Source: Bacteroidales bacterium UBA3709 (GTDB lineage: Bacteria > Bacteroidota > Bacteroidia > Bacteroidales > UBA932). From it: DNA of 18,258 bases. Below the pieces are notes generated by a model, which was not told where the DNA came from, did no database searches, and saw only the letters and a program-made list of their open reading frames with translations. Position numbers and translations under genes: made by a program. Location: NCBI GenBank assembly GCA_002372015.1, contig DFIA01000060.1, positions 1 through 18,258 on the forward strand. Direction: 5' to 3'. The number at the start of each line of letters is the position of its first letter. The first letter of the stretch is position 1. Of this stretch, positions 7,920 through 15,043 are shown one piece after another.

Positions 7920-7959
7920 AAATCGCAGAGGTACATGTTGATGACTCTGCGATTTTTTT
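7920..7959 (+). terminator. Rho-independent terminator after the C1 peptidase pair
   Basis: AAATCGCAGAG and CTCTGCGATTT form an 11-base perfect stem around a 14-base loop, directly followed by more T residues (seven T in all from 7953). It lies 24 bases after the stop codon of the second peptidase. Confidence 0.9.
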
Positions 7960-8001
7960 AGCTTGATATTCAAGGCTATACTGGATATGGTATTATTTTC
8001 A

Positions 8002-8009
8002 TACCTTTG
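8002..8009 (+). promoter_or_regulatory. -7 box for the first CDP-alcohol phosphatidyltransferase
   Basis: TACCTTTG matches TAnnTTTG and lies 21 bases before the preferred GTG start at 8031, just after a terminator. The same octamer TACCTTTG precedes the next paralogue at 8801. No TTG at the -33 position was found. Confidence 0.5.
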
Positions 8010-8030
8010 TTGGCTACATGCCATATAACC

Positions 8031-8783
8031 GTGTATATCAGAAAACACATACCCAACATACTTACAAGCTGCAATCTTATGTGCGGCCTGCTTGCCATTG
8101 CTGTGGTGCTTTGTTCTGATAGACTGCATGTTTATAATCTTGTACTCTGGCTTCTTTCGGCGGCATTTGTTTTTGACTTTTTGGATGGCTTTATGGCCAG
8201 GCGCTTAGCTGTTGAAACATTAGTTGGTAAAGATTTAGACTCTCTTGCAGATATTGTGAGTTTTGGTTTGGCGCCGTCTGTGCTATCGATATGCTTCCTG
8301 TTGACTATAGCCGGAGGAACTGCATGGCATTACATAGCTTACCTTGGAGTTTTCTTGCTACCTGTATGTACGGCGTTGCGTTTGGCTAAATTCAATAATG
8401 ATGTTCGGCAGAAAGTTGATTTTGTTGGTCTTCCGGCTTCTGTCAGTGGCCTTATATTAACATCCTTTATTTGTTTTTTGGCATCTATAGCAGGCTCTGA
8501 GAGTGCTTTATATTACAATATTAGCTTTTGGAGTTTTTTACTTATTATGGTATTTGTATTGCTGAACAGTTGGCTAATGAACAGTAATATAATTTTCTTT
8601 TCCTTTAAAGACACTTCTAAACTGCTTAGAGGTTGGACTAAACAGAGAATTATGCTTGCGGTGGCCGATATTGTTATAGTAGCATTTCTGCTTACCTCAC
8701 TTCCATTTCACCTCGGCTTGCTTTGCATATTTATTGTTTATATGCTGATGAACGTGCTGATACATTTCTTTGCGAGGGGGTAG
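8031..8783 (+). CDS. CDP-alcohol phosphatidyltransferase, PssA-like (copy 1)
   Basis: Integral membrane enzyme that transfers a phosphatidyl group from CDP-diacylglycerol to an alcohol. The nearest well-known role is phosphatidylserine synthase, the first step to phosphatidylethanolamine. The complete metal/CDP motif D-x2-D-G-x2-A-R-x8-G-x3-D-x3-D is present: DFLDGFMAR followed by GKDLDSLAD. Hydrophobic helices fill the rest. The frame is open back to a TTG at 8007, but GTG at 8031 is chosen because it gives a start V/M-YIRKHIPN that aligns with MRIKQHIPN of the next gene, and because the 8007 start would fall inside the promoter box. About 250 residues, normal for the family. It may make serine, or another head group, compared with copy 2. 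Confidence 0.85.
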   Translation: MYIRKHIPNILTSCNLMCGLLAIAVVLCSDRLHVYNLVLWLLSAAFVFDFLDGFMARRLAVETLVGKDLDSLADIVSFGLAPSVLSICFLLTIAGGTAWHYIAYLGVFLLPVCTALRLAKFNNDVRQKVDFVGLPASVSGLILTSFICFLASIAGSESALYYNISFWSFLLIMVFVLLNSWLMNSNIIFFSFKDTSKLLRGWTKQRIMLAVADIVIVAFLLTSLPFHLGLLCIFIVYMLMNVLIHFFARG

Positions 8784-8800
8784 GGGTAGCATATATTTAC

Positions 8801-8808
8801 TACCTTTG
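8801..8808 (+). promoter_or_regulatory. -7 box for the second CDP-alcohol phosphatidyltransferase
   Basis: TACCTTTG, identical to the box at 8002, lies 18 bases before the ATG at 8827. If active, the second copy has its own promoter despite sitting only 43 bases after copy 1. No good -33 TTG is seen. Confidence 0.45.
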
Positions 8809-8826
8809 TGTTATTATATCATTTGA

Positions 8827-9660
8827 ATGAGAATCAAGCAACACATACCTAATGCCATTACATGCTGTAATCTTATCTGTGGCTGTTTGGCTTTACTTGT
8901 GAGTGATAATGCCTACATGGCGTTGATGTTTATATTGTTGGCGGCATTATTCGATTTCTTTGACGGTTTTGCAGCACGTGCTCTTAGAGCTTATTCTCCA
9001 ATAGGTAAAGACCTTGACTCTCTGGCTGATATGATAAGCTTTGGAGTGGCTCCGGCTATAGTGGGCTTCAAATATATGAAGGACTTGGCAGCCACATTCT
9101 TAGGCAATAAAAACTGGCTTGCGTACTTGTTTTCAGATACTGTGGCCATATCAGATAGGCGAGGTATGGGGTTATTGTTTGCCGCATGTTTATTGCCGTT
9201 GTTTATAGCACTTTTCTCTGCCTTGCGTTTGGCAAAGTTTAATAACGATAAGCGTCAGACAGAAAACTTTATAGGCTTGGCTACTCCGGCCTGTACCATA
9301 TTGTATGTTTCTATGGTGGCTTTGCTGAGAGTGAAACTTGCAGAAGCAAGCACTCTCTACCTTCAGGGGGAAGGACAGCCCCCTATCTCAATATGGTACT
9401 TATGGCTACCTGCCATAGCTGCACCTGTTTTATCTTATTTACTTGTTAGCGAAATAGTTATGTTTTCTATGAAACTGAAAAACTTATCGTGGCAAGATAA
9501 TAGTACAAGGTTTATTTTTCTGATGATAGTGGCTGTAGAAATAGCAATGACTATAATAGGCAACTTTAGCATACCACTCTTGATACTATCTGTAATAACC
9601 ACCTATATAATCATTAATATACTTCTTGCGCTAAAGCCTGATAAATTGCGTGATAAATAA
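8827..9660 (+). CDS. pssA: CDP-diacylglycerol-serine O-phosphatidyltransferase (PssA), copy 2
   Basis: Membrane enzyme expected to form phosphatidylserine from CDP-diacylglycerol and serine. The full catalytic motif is present: DFFDGFAAR, then eight residues, then GKDLDSLAD. The N-terminal HIPNAITCCNLICGC and the ALRLAKFN and FIGLATPA segments resemble Bacteroidales PssA as I recall it, more closely than copy 1 does, so the symbol is placed here. At 277 residues it is longer than copy 1 because of an extra loop around residues 100-120 and another near 175-190 (EGQPPISIWYLW). Multiple hydrophobic helices follow. No psd (phosphatidylserine decarboxylase) gene, often a neighbour, lies in the window. 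Confidence 0.85.
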   Translation: MRIKQHIPNAITCCNLICGCLALLVSDNAYMALMFILLAALFDFFDGFAARALRAYSPIGKDLDSLADMISFGVAPAIVGFKYMKDLAATFLGNKNWLAYLFSDTVAISDRRGMGLLFAACLLPLFIALFSALRLAKFNNDKRQTENFIGLATPACTILYVSMVALLRVKLAEASTLYLQGEGQPPISIWYLWLPAIAAPVLSYLLVSEIVMFSMKLKNLSWQDNSTRFIFLMIVAVEIAMTIIGNFSIPLLILSVITTYIIINILLALKPDKLRDK

Positions 9661-9681
9661 GGGGTACAATATGTTTACAAT

Positions 9682-10449
9682 ATGAAAAGCAATAAAAATT
9701 ACATAGAAGAAGCGGATTTTGCCGTAACTGTCTGCAAAAAAGACGGAGAAATTGTGTATATGAACCAGAAGTCTAAGAAAACCTTCCTAAGGCCGGGGAT
9801 GCCGGATATTCTTGGAAATAATGTATTAGACTGCCACCCTGAGCCGGCCAGAACGCTTCTTGCAGACCTTATGGCACACCCGAGAAACAACGCCTACACC
9901 ATAGAGAAAAACGGTGTTAAAAAACTCATTTTTCAGACTCCATGGTACGATAAAGGAGAGTATGCCGGCTTTATGGAATTATCGATGGAGATACCTTTTA
10001 ACATGAAGCATGCTGTACGCACCCCAAAAACTGAAGCAAAAGGGGGCACTGTTTCAAATAAGCGCAACTCTCCTAACTCTATTTCTACTCTTAAACCCAA
10101 TGAGGTGTTTGTGTTTGGAAGCAATCTTTCCGGAGCTCATGGTGGGGGAGCAGCAAGAGTGGCCTATGAGAAGTTTGGAGCTGTTTGGGGAGAAGGAGTA
10201 GGGCATCATGGCCAGACATACGCAATTCCTACGATGCAAGGCGGTGTAGATACCATTAAGCCTTATGTAGATCAATTTATTGCCTATGCCATGCAACATC
10301 CGCACCTAACATTCTTAGTAACAAGAATAGGCTGTGGCATAGCTGGCTTTACGGATGAGCAAATAGCTCCGCTATTCAGAGTGGCACAACTTGTGGATAA
10401 TATACTACTGCCCGGCTCTTTTGTAAAGATTCTGCGTGAAAGTGAATAA
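9682..10449 (+). CDS. PAS-domain / macro-like domain fusion protein
   Basis: Two domains in one 255-residue soluble protein. Residues 1-110 are a PAS-like sensor module: the VTVCKKDGEIVYMNQKS start, the DCHPEPAR segment, then TIEKNGVKKLI and the QTPWYDKGEYAGF strand pair. Residues 111-138 are a polar linker. Residues 139-255 belong to an uncharacterised family also known from phages and marked by VFVFGSNLSGAHGGGAARVA and TRIGCGIAGF; the Gly-rich loop resembles the nucleotide-binding loop of macro domains (inference). In my memory of Bacteroidota genomes both modules are usually separate proteins, so the fusion is noteworthy. There is no signal peptide, kinase or DNA-binding domain. It starts 21 bases after pssA. 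ATG at 9682 is the first in frame. A ligand (ADP-ribose-like or nucleotide) is not shown by the sequence. Confidence 0.75.
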   Translation: MKSNKNYIEEADFAVTVCKKDGEIVYMNQKSKKTFLRPGMPDILGNNVLDCHPEPARTLLADLMAHPRNNAYTIEKNGVKKLIFQTPWYDKGEYAGFMELSMEIPFNMKHAVRTPKTEAKGGTVSNKRNSPNSISTLKPNEVFVFGSNLSGAHGGGAARVAYEKFGAVWGEGVGHHGQTYAIPTMQGGVDTIKPYVDQFIAYAMQHPHLTFLVTRIGCGIAGFTDEQIAPLFRVAQLVDNILLPGSFVKILRESE

Positions 10450-10475
10450 TTTATATAGTGTTAAAGTAGTTTTTT

Positions 10476-10924
10476 ATGAAGGCATTGATAATAAACGGTA
10501 GCCCCCATAAGAATGGAAATACCGCCATAGCATTGGTTCAGCTGTTTATTATGGCCAACCAAACGGTGCTCTTCTGGCACTCCTTCAGAGGGCATTCTTC
10601 TCAAATAGCATAAACATTCAAGGCAAACCGGCTGCTTCTATAGCAATATGCAGAAGAGGCGGTGCTACAGCTACTTATGAAACTATGAATATGCCGTTTC
10701 AGATGCTCAATATGCCTATTATAACCGCCAGCTATTGGGGAATAGGCTATGGCATGAATTCGGGAGAAGCCGAACAAGACCTGGAAGGAATGCAGACAAT
10801 GCGTACCATTGGCAACAATCTGGCCTGGCCTACTTATTTTTCTCGACCAATGCTCAGGCATAGTTGGTCTTGTGATAATCTGCTATTGCAATTGAAACAA
10901 ATAAAAATAAAAGTTGCCAACTGA
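10476..10924 (+). pseudogene. Broken NADPH-dependent FMN reductase / flavodoxin-family protein
   Basis: The 5' part reads MKALIINGSPHKNGNTAIAL, the flavin phosphate-binding start of the family, then soon meets a stop at 10611. From about 10532 a different frame continues as IGSAVYYGQPNGALLALLQR, then GKPAASIAICRRGGATATY and MNMPFQMLNMPIITASYWG up to the GNNLAW motif near 10833. Compared with intact relatives, about 50-55 codons between the N-terminal loop and IGSAVYYG are missing and the join is out of frame. After GNNLAW the expected C-terminus is replaced by unrelated residues; a one-base shift would restore LL. So there is one internal deletion with frameshift, and probably a second frameshift. 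The product cannot be functional. Confidence 0.85.
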
Positions 10925-10950
10925 TTTATCTTTAATCAATTGGCAACTTT
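10910..10950. terminator. Bidirectional intrinsic terminator between the flavoprotein pseudogene and tRNA-Lys
   Basis: AAAGTTGCCAACTGATT (10910-10926) and AATCAATTGGCAACTTT (10934-10950) form a 17-base stem with one mismatch and a 7-base loop. On the plus strand it ends in CTTT; on the minus strand it ends in CTTTTATTTTTATTTG, so it could serve the tRNA-Lys transcript from the other side. Confidence 0.75.
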
Positions 10951-10956
10951 CTTAGG

Positions 10957-11029
10957 TGACCCGCCAGGGGATCGAACCCTGGACCCCAACATTAAGAGTG
11001 TCGTGCTCTACCAGCTGAGCTAGCGAGTC
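10957..11029 (-). tRNA. tRNA-Lys (anticodon CUU)
   Basis: The full cloverleaf can be drawn on the minus strand. The acceptor stem is GACTCGC/GCGGGTC (one T-G pair), D-arm GCTC-AGCTGGTA-GAGC, anticodon arm CGACA-CTCTTAA-TGTTG, variable loop GGGTC, T-arm CAGGG-TTCGATC-CCCTG and discriminator A. The loop CTCTTAA puts CTT at positions 34-36, which reads AAG (Lys). The total is 73 bases and CCA is not encoded (CCT follows). A consensus promoter lies 32 bases upstream. Confidence 0.95.
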
Positions 11030-11061
11030 AGCTATGCGGACTTATATCCGCTTTGGGACTG

Positions 11062-11092
11062 CAAATATACGTTCTTTTTTCTTTTATACAAA
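11062..11092 (-). promoter_or_regulatory. Consensus Bacteroidota promoter of tRNA-Lys
   Basis: On the minus strand TTTG (11092-11089), a spacer of 19 bases and TATATTTG (11069-11062) match the -33 TTTG / N19 / -7 TAnnTTTG consensus of Bacteroides promoters exactly. The transcription start would fall near 11058, giving a short tRNA leader. This is the strongest promoter match in the window. Confidence 0.8.
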
Positions 11093-11151
11093 TTTTTTTG
11101 GAAGCTACTGAATATTGAGTGTCTGTCTATGCATAGCAGCAACGCTCCCAA

Positions 11152-11933
11152 TTAGTGCTGGATGGCCATTGTGCGTATGTATTTGAGTACCAGATCGCAC
11201 CATACAGGGTCTCCTGGGTATTGGTAGCGGGCATTGCCATTAGGGTCTGCAGTAAAGATGGTTTCTCCATTTGGAGTGAGAGTTACCCATCCGCGCTCGG
11301 AGAGCTTGTAAAGATCATCGCCCTCAACGGCGTGGATTACCGCCTGCGGATCCCACATCTTTTGCCCCGTATCGCAGTTAAGGAACTGATAGGTCCATTT
11401 TATTGGGTGCAAATCTGTCCAATTCATATCTGCTATAACAGTCTCCGGCCTGTAATCTAAAGGATCTCCAACTTCACCAGGAGAGAATACTATATCTACA
11501 TCCTTTGGCCACAACTCAAAGAATTTGAGAGAGAAATCTATGGCAGCCTTAAAGTTGTAGTCAGGCTCTACCGCCTCTCCAAAAACACCACCCATAGCAT
11601 AAATTTCCTTTACCTTTTTACGCACAAGCTCCACTCCATTTAGCTACTCATCAGGCCCCGATTGTAGAAGGCGGGAAAGCGTTGTTACAAAGCCTATTGA
11701 GGCAATGGTAACCGATTTATCAGGAGACTGTGCAAGCAATTTGCGATATAGCTTATATCCCTCCATATAGCTACCATTATCTCCTACTGTGCGGCGGAAC
11801 ATTGGCACTCCATCTGTTTCATATCCATATAGCGATAAAGCATCATAAGAGCAAACAAGTCGTCTGTAGAGGAGCCCATGTCGCAGTCTAAAATCACACG
11901 AGTATCTTTCTGCTCATAGTTTGTCAGATTTAA
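11152..11933 (-). pseudogene. Broken nucleoside hydrolase (inosine-uridine hydrolase-like)
   Basis: Three disjoint pieces of one minus-strand gene. The 5' piece (to about 11927) reads TRVILDCDMGSSTDDLFAL, the aspartate-rich calcium/ribose-binding start of nucleoside hydrolases. It has no in-frame start codon, because a TAA lies at 11934-11936. Near 11845 the frame changes with loss of sequence and continues as ETDGVPMFRRTVGDNGSY up to SGPDE, where an in-frame TAG (11644-11646) occurs. The last piece resumes with LNGVELVRKKVKEIYAMGG and keeps 160 open codons to the stop at 11152, including NFKAAIDF, FSPGEVGDP and MWDPQAVIHAV. The lost start, deletion with frameshift and nonsense codon together make it a clear pseudogene. 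Function before decay: cleavage of the N-glycosidic bond of ribonucleosides. Confidence 0.88.
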
Positions 11934-11955
11934 TTAAAGTATATTTTATTCTCGC

Positions 11956-12675
11956 TTAGTTTTTAGACTCTTTATAAAATGCCTCGCCGTTCCATTTGTA
12001 GATATTTTTGTTCTCGCCGTAGTCGTAACGCATCTCCCAATATTGCTCAAGCCAGCGTGCTGGATGCCCATCATAACCTTCCACATACTTGCTGTATGAG
12101 AGCGGATGGAGTTGGAGTTTGAGAATCTGCTCCTCAGGGAAGAAGAAATATTCTACAAAATCCTTAGGGTTAGAGTTGTAAAGCTCTGTTAGTCTGGCAA
12201 TAATATCATCTTGTCCGTTGCATTTTTTCAGATCCAAAAACTCTTTTACATCTGATGGAACCGGCAAAAAGTTCTCAACCTTTGTGAGCTTATCATCCTT
12301 GAAAGTATATACATCAAAACAGTATTCTCTACCCTGTCCTTCGGCAGCCTCAATATGCTCGTGAATAGTAAGAACTCCTCCTTCTTTCAAAGGGTAGCAA
12401 AATACCTCATCAGAAATCATATAGCCCTCATCAACTTGTTTGTTCTCCATATCAACAGTATAAGAAACGGTACTGTTAGCAGGACAGATATATTTGCCGC
12501 TCAATCCCTGCACCTTTGCTATCTCTAACCAAGCTTTATATGCTACAGGCTCATTGATTTGTGGCAAGGAAACCTCTATGTTTTCAGCATTTTTCTCATT
12601 TTGATTTTGCTCTCCTCCTTTGCACCCCATAAAACAGAGGACGCATAAAACTGCTATAAAAAGATAATTTCTCAT
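11956..12675 (-). CDS. Uncharacterised lipoprotein
   Basis: The N-terminus (MRNYLFIAVLCVLCFMGC) is a lipoprotein signal peptide with lipobox FMGC, lipidated on C18. A polar Gly/Gln/Asn-rich tether of about 18 residues follows. The mature part is acidic, 239 residues in total with the leader, and rich in aromatic residues (for example EYFFFPEEQ and WLEQYWEMRYDYG near the C-terminus). I recognise no enzyme motif or named domain. It begins 33 bases after the DUF1460 gene stop on the same strand, so it may be an envelope partner of that amidase-like protein (inference). Confidence 0.75.
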   Translation of the reverse strand: MRNYLFIAVLCVLCFMGCKGGEQNQNEKNAENIEVSLPQINEPVAYKAWLEIAKVQGLSGKYICPANSTVSYTVDMENKQVDEGYMISDEVFCYPLKEGGVLTIHEHIEAAEGQGREYCFDVYTFKDDKLTKVENFLPVPSDVKEFLDLKKCNGQDDIIARLTELYNSNPKDFVEYFFFPEEQILKLQLHPLSYSKYVEGYDGHPARWLEQYWEMRYDYGENKNIYKWNGEAFYKESKN

Positions 12676-12708
12676 AGTAAAATTTTAGTGATAGTTTATA
12701 TTAGCAAG

Positions 12709-13671
12709 TTATTTTACCCTTATAACTTTAATTCCATTGATGTTTTTGCTGGTGTTGGCATATTCTGCTATAGTTTTTTTGTCTATGACTACCTTTTTTT
12801 CTCCAAATGAAGCATGAATAAAGCCGAGTTTTCCGTTATTTCTCCAGTAAGCAATAGCCACATGGGCAATATCTAATCCGTCTGTGGTGGACATGTAGCC
12901 TATTATATCTCCGTTTTTAATTTCTTTTTCGCACTCTCCGATTCTGTTTTGCGGAATATAAGTGTATGGTTTAGAATTTAACTCAGCTTCTACACTTGCT
13001 ATAGCGAAGTAGTCTTTACTTGCCTTACTGGTATCGCTCATGTCTTCTATTTTGGCTTCTTTCAGGTGTTTATATCTTTTGTAGTTCTTGGTCATATAAA
13101 AAATCGGATGATCATACACCTCTCCACCAGCTTTTAAGGTAATATCTTGTAATATATTGCGTTGTTCTCCCTGACGTATCCACTCAGTAGTGTAATGTAT
13201 TCGGTCTGAATAGTAGCGGACATTCCCTCCGCGATAACGACTCAGGCGTATCTTTTGGCAAAGTTTTTCAAAATCAGCCTGTGCTCCATGTTCCTTTACG
13301 GTAAGAACCAGATTCAGGCATGTTTCTACAAATATTATGCAGTCTGTTTTGCTTAGATATACTCTTACATCCTCAGAATCACCGGTATCGAGGGTTCCTG
13401 CCACATAGGAGTTACCGAGTAGCTTTTTGGCTGTCATCACCATAAGTTCTCCTGTACTTTTACTGTCTTTATATGGAAGCAATTCGCTCATAATCTTTTC
13501 TGCACAAGCAATGTCTTTTTCTGTAGTTATAGCGTAAATATCGGGATTGGCAGATAATTGTATGGTATCTCCGGAAGCCTTGCCCTGTGCGTATAGGTTT
13601 ATTGTTGTTGTGCAAAAGAGGAATGCAAGGGATATGATGGTTGCGGGGATTCTTTTTGGTGTTGCCTTCAT
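12709..13671 (-). CDS. DUF1460 family exported amidase-like protein (NlpC/P60-type cysteine hydrolase)
   Basis: Annotated in genomes as N-acetylmuramoyl-L-alanine amidase-like, DUF1460, and thought to cut peptidoglycan fragments in the periplasm. The signal peptide spans about residues 1-29 (ends INLYAQ). The probable nucleophile is C111 in SKTDCIIFVETCL. The conserved RYRGG-x-Y-x-DRIHYTTEW segment is at 146-164. NGDIIGYMS and AHVAIAYW supply a probable catalytic His270, and FIHASFGEKKVVIDKKT is the family C-terminal strand pair. The frame extends upstream to a TTG at 13722, but ATG 13671 places the start directly before the signal peptide. It sits between a trypsin-like lipoprotein gene (92 bases before) and an unknown lipoprotein gene (33 bases after). 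The exact bond cut is not readable. Confidence 0.85.
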   Translation of the reverse strand: MKATPKRIPATIISLAFLFCTTTINLYAQGKASGDTIQLSANPDIYAITTEKDIACAEKIMSELLPYKDSKSTGELMVMTAKKLLGNSYVAGTLDTGDSEDVRVYLSKTDCIIFVETCLNLVLTVKEHGAQADFEKLCQKIRLSRYRGGNVRYYSDRIHYTTEWIRQGEQRNILQDITLKAGGEVYDHPIFYMTKNYKRYKHLKEAKIEDMSDTSKASKDYFAIASVEAELNSKPYTYIPQNRIGECEKEIKNGDIIGYMSTTDGLDIAHVAIAYWRNNGKLGFIHASFGEKKVVIDKKTIAEYANTSKNINGIKVIRVK

Positions 13672-13763
13672 AATTGTTTGTATAAAAAATATTCCAGATA
13701 AAGATAGAAAATATCTGTGCAATGTGGGTGGCCAAGGAAATATCAGACTGTATAAAGTTAATG

Positions 13764-14885
13764 TTAGTTAAACACGGATAGGCCTGCTGGTTTATTGTTG
13801 TTCTTTGGAGAAAGAAAAGTTCTTATTTGCGAAATAGGAATACCGAAATTAAAACTCTGAGTTCCGCTCATTGTTGCAAAATTTACAGCCACCAGATCGC
13901 CGTATGAGTTTACTACCGGACTGCCACTTGAACCCTGCAGAATAGGTATGGTATATAAAAGACGGTAATGGTCTGGCTTCTGAGATATTTTTCCCGATGT
14001 AAGTTGGGCCTTAATGCCTTCTGTGGTTGAGGCTAACGCTATTCCCTGATTGTAACCTATAAGATAGAGTTGCTGGTCTAAGGTAAGTTTATCGGCTGTG
14101 TTCTCTTTGATGTTTCCGTGAGAGTCTATGCCTGTAGAAAATACCCAAGTAGCCTCGGGGGTTTTACCGTCTGCCAGTCTAATGAGCGCCAAATCTACAT
14201 TTTCATCTTCAGATTCTTTTTCTACACTGCATGGTAAGAAATCGTTTGGCCCGGTTACATAGGAATCGTTATAGGCAATTCCTATTTTACTATGACATTT
14301 TACTGCTATTTGCGCTGCATTTATCATGTTGAGCTGACGGATATAATTCTGAGCCTGCTCATATTCGCGTCCAAGTTCGTATAATCTCTGTTTGAGTTGC
14401 TGATCGTAGTATGCAGAATGTTCGGTGTTTCGATTTTGGTTCAGATACTGATAAATCTTTCCTCCCTCGTATAGCGTTTGTTCTTGTCTTTCTTTTGCAT
14501 ATACGGTAAGTGCGGCAAGCAGATTTTGAACATAGTGTACCACATCGCTTTTTCTGATATAGTGATTTACCACATGTCTATTTGTTAGAATGCCACCGTA
14601 ATGATCTACAAAAAAACCAGTTCCAAATGAGTACGTGGTTTTTACCTGTTCTCTGGAAAAGGCCACTCCCTGTAGTCTTCCATTTTCTATATTGCTGAAG
14701 TAGAAAGTATTGCCGGTAGGCAGGGTTACGCTATAGAAATACTCGTTGAGAATCATTACCACTCCACTGGCCTTTTCGTTATATATTTCTTCGGCAGTTT
14801 TCTCTCTGGAACATCCGCTGAAGCCTATCAGCATTACTATTGCAAGAGCCGCAGTAGCGGCAATTTTTACGTGTTTAGTGTTCAT
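13764..14885 (-). CDS. Trypsin-like serine protease, lipoprotein, with long internal insertion
   Basis: Chymotrypsin-fold (S1/HtrA-like) protease anchored in the envelope. The signal peptide ends in lipobox FSGC (C25, counted from ATG 14885). The catalytic triad is visible: H104 in ILTNRHVV, D231 in ENVDLALIRL and S320 in QGSSGSPVV. About 127 residues separate His from Asp, far more than in HtrA proteins. The extra part is polar and helical, rich in Gln, Tyr and Glu, and has a coiled-coil look around 120-190. No PDZ domain follows; the protein ends soon after the FNFGIPIS strand. The frame is open to a TTG at 14900, but ATG 14885 is preferred. It is the first gene of a possible three-gene unit with the DUF1460 protein and a lipoprotein. 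Substrate unknown. Confidence 0.87.
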   Translation of the reverse strand: MNTKHVKIAATAALAIVMLIGFSGCSREKTAEEIYNEKASGVVMILNEYFYSVTLPTGNTFYFSNIENGRLQGVAFSREQVKTTYSFGTGFFVDHYGGILTNRHVVNHYIRKSDVVHYVQNLLAALTVYAKERQEQTLYEGGKIYQYLNQNRNTEHSAYYDQQLKQRLYELGREYEQAQNYIRQLNMINAAQIAVKCHSKIGIAYNDSYVTGPNDFLPCSVEKESEDENVDLALIRLADGKTPEATWVFSTGIDSHGNIKENTADKLTLDQQLYLIGYNQGIALASTTEGIKAQLTSGKISQKPDHYRLLYTIPILQGSSGSPVVNSYGDLVAVNFATMSGTQSFNFGIPISQIRTFLSPKNNNKPAGLSVFN

Positions 14886-14962
14886 ATTATTGTAACTCAA
14901 TATATTATTTGTGTAGTTTATAAAAAACTATTTTGATATAGTATAAAGCCTTAATTCTTATG

Positions 14963-14970
14963 CAAACTTA
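14963..14970 (-). promoter_or_regulatory. Possible -7 box for the serine protease gene
   Basis: The minus strand reads TAAGTTTG, fitting TAnnTTTG, about 75 bases before the ATG at 14885. No TTG is seen at the right distance upstream. It lies back to back with the DUF4332 box at 15009-15016, making a short divergent promoter region. Confidence 0.4.
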
Positions 14971-15008
14971 TTGCCAAAAAGTTGATTTTCCGGCAGATTT
15001 TTTTTTAT

Positions 15009-15016
15009 TATTTTTG
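15009..15016 (+). promoter_or_regulatory. Possible -7 box for the DUF4332 gene
   Basis: TATTTTTG fits TAnnTTTG and lies 27 bases before the ATG at 15044. A TTG at 14982-14984 is 24 bases upstream, somewhat longer than the 19-21 spacing of strong promoters. The run of T before it makes a chance match possible. Confidence 0.45.
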
Positions 15017-15043
15017 TAAAGATAACTTTTAAACTCAGATATT

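Noticed and set aside
10685..10924. Intact 79-residue protein
   Set aside because: It is the 3' part of the disrupted flavoprotein gene; the matching frame begins upstream without a start codon.
11035..11053. GCGGA/TCCGC hairpin upstream of tRNA-Lys as a terminator
   Set aside because: The stem is only 5 bases without a T-tract in the minus direction and sits inside the short tRNA leader.
11152..11634. Intact 160-residue protein starting at GTG 11634
   Set aside because: Upstream frames encode the missing N-terminal part of a nucleoside hydrolase, so this is the tail of a pseudogene.
13672..13763. Separate promoter for the DUF1460 gene
   Set aside because: No TAnnTTTG box on the minus strand in this gap; co-transcription with the protease gene is simpler.
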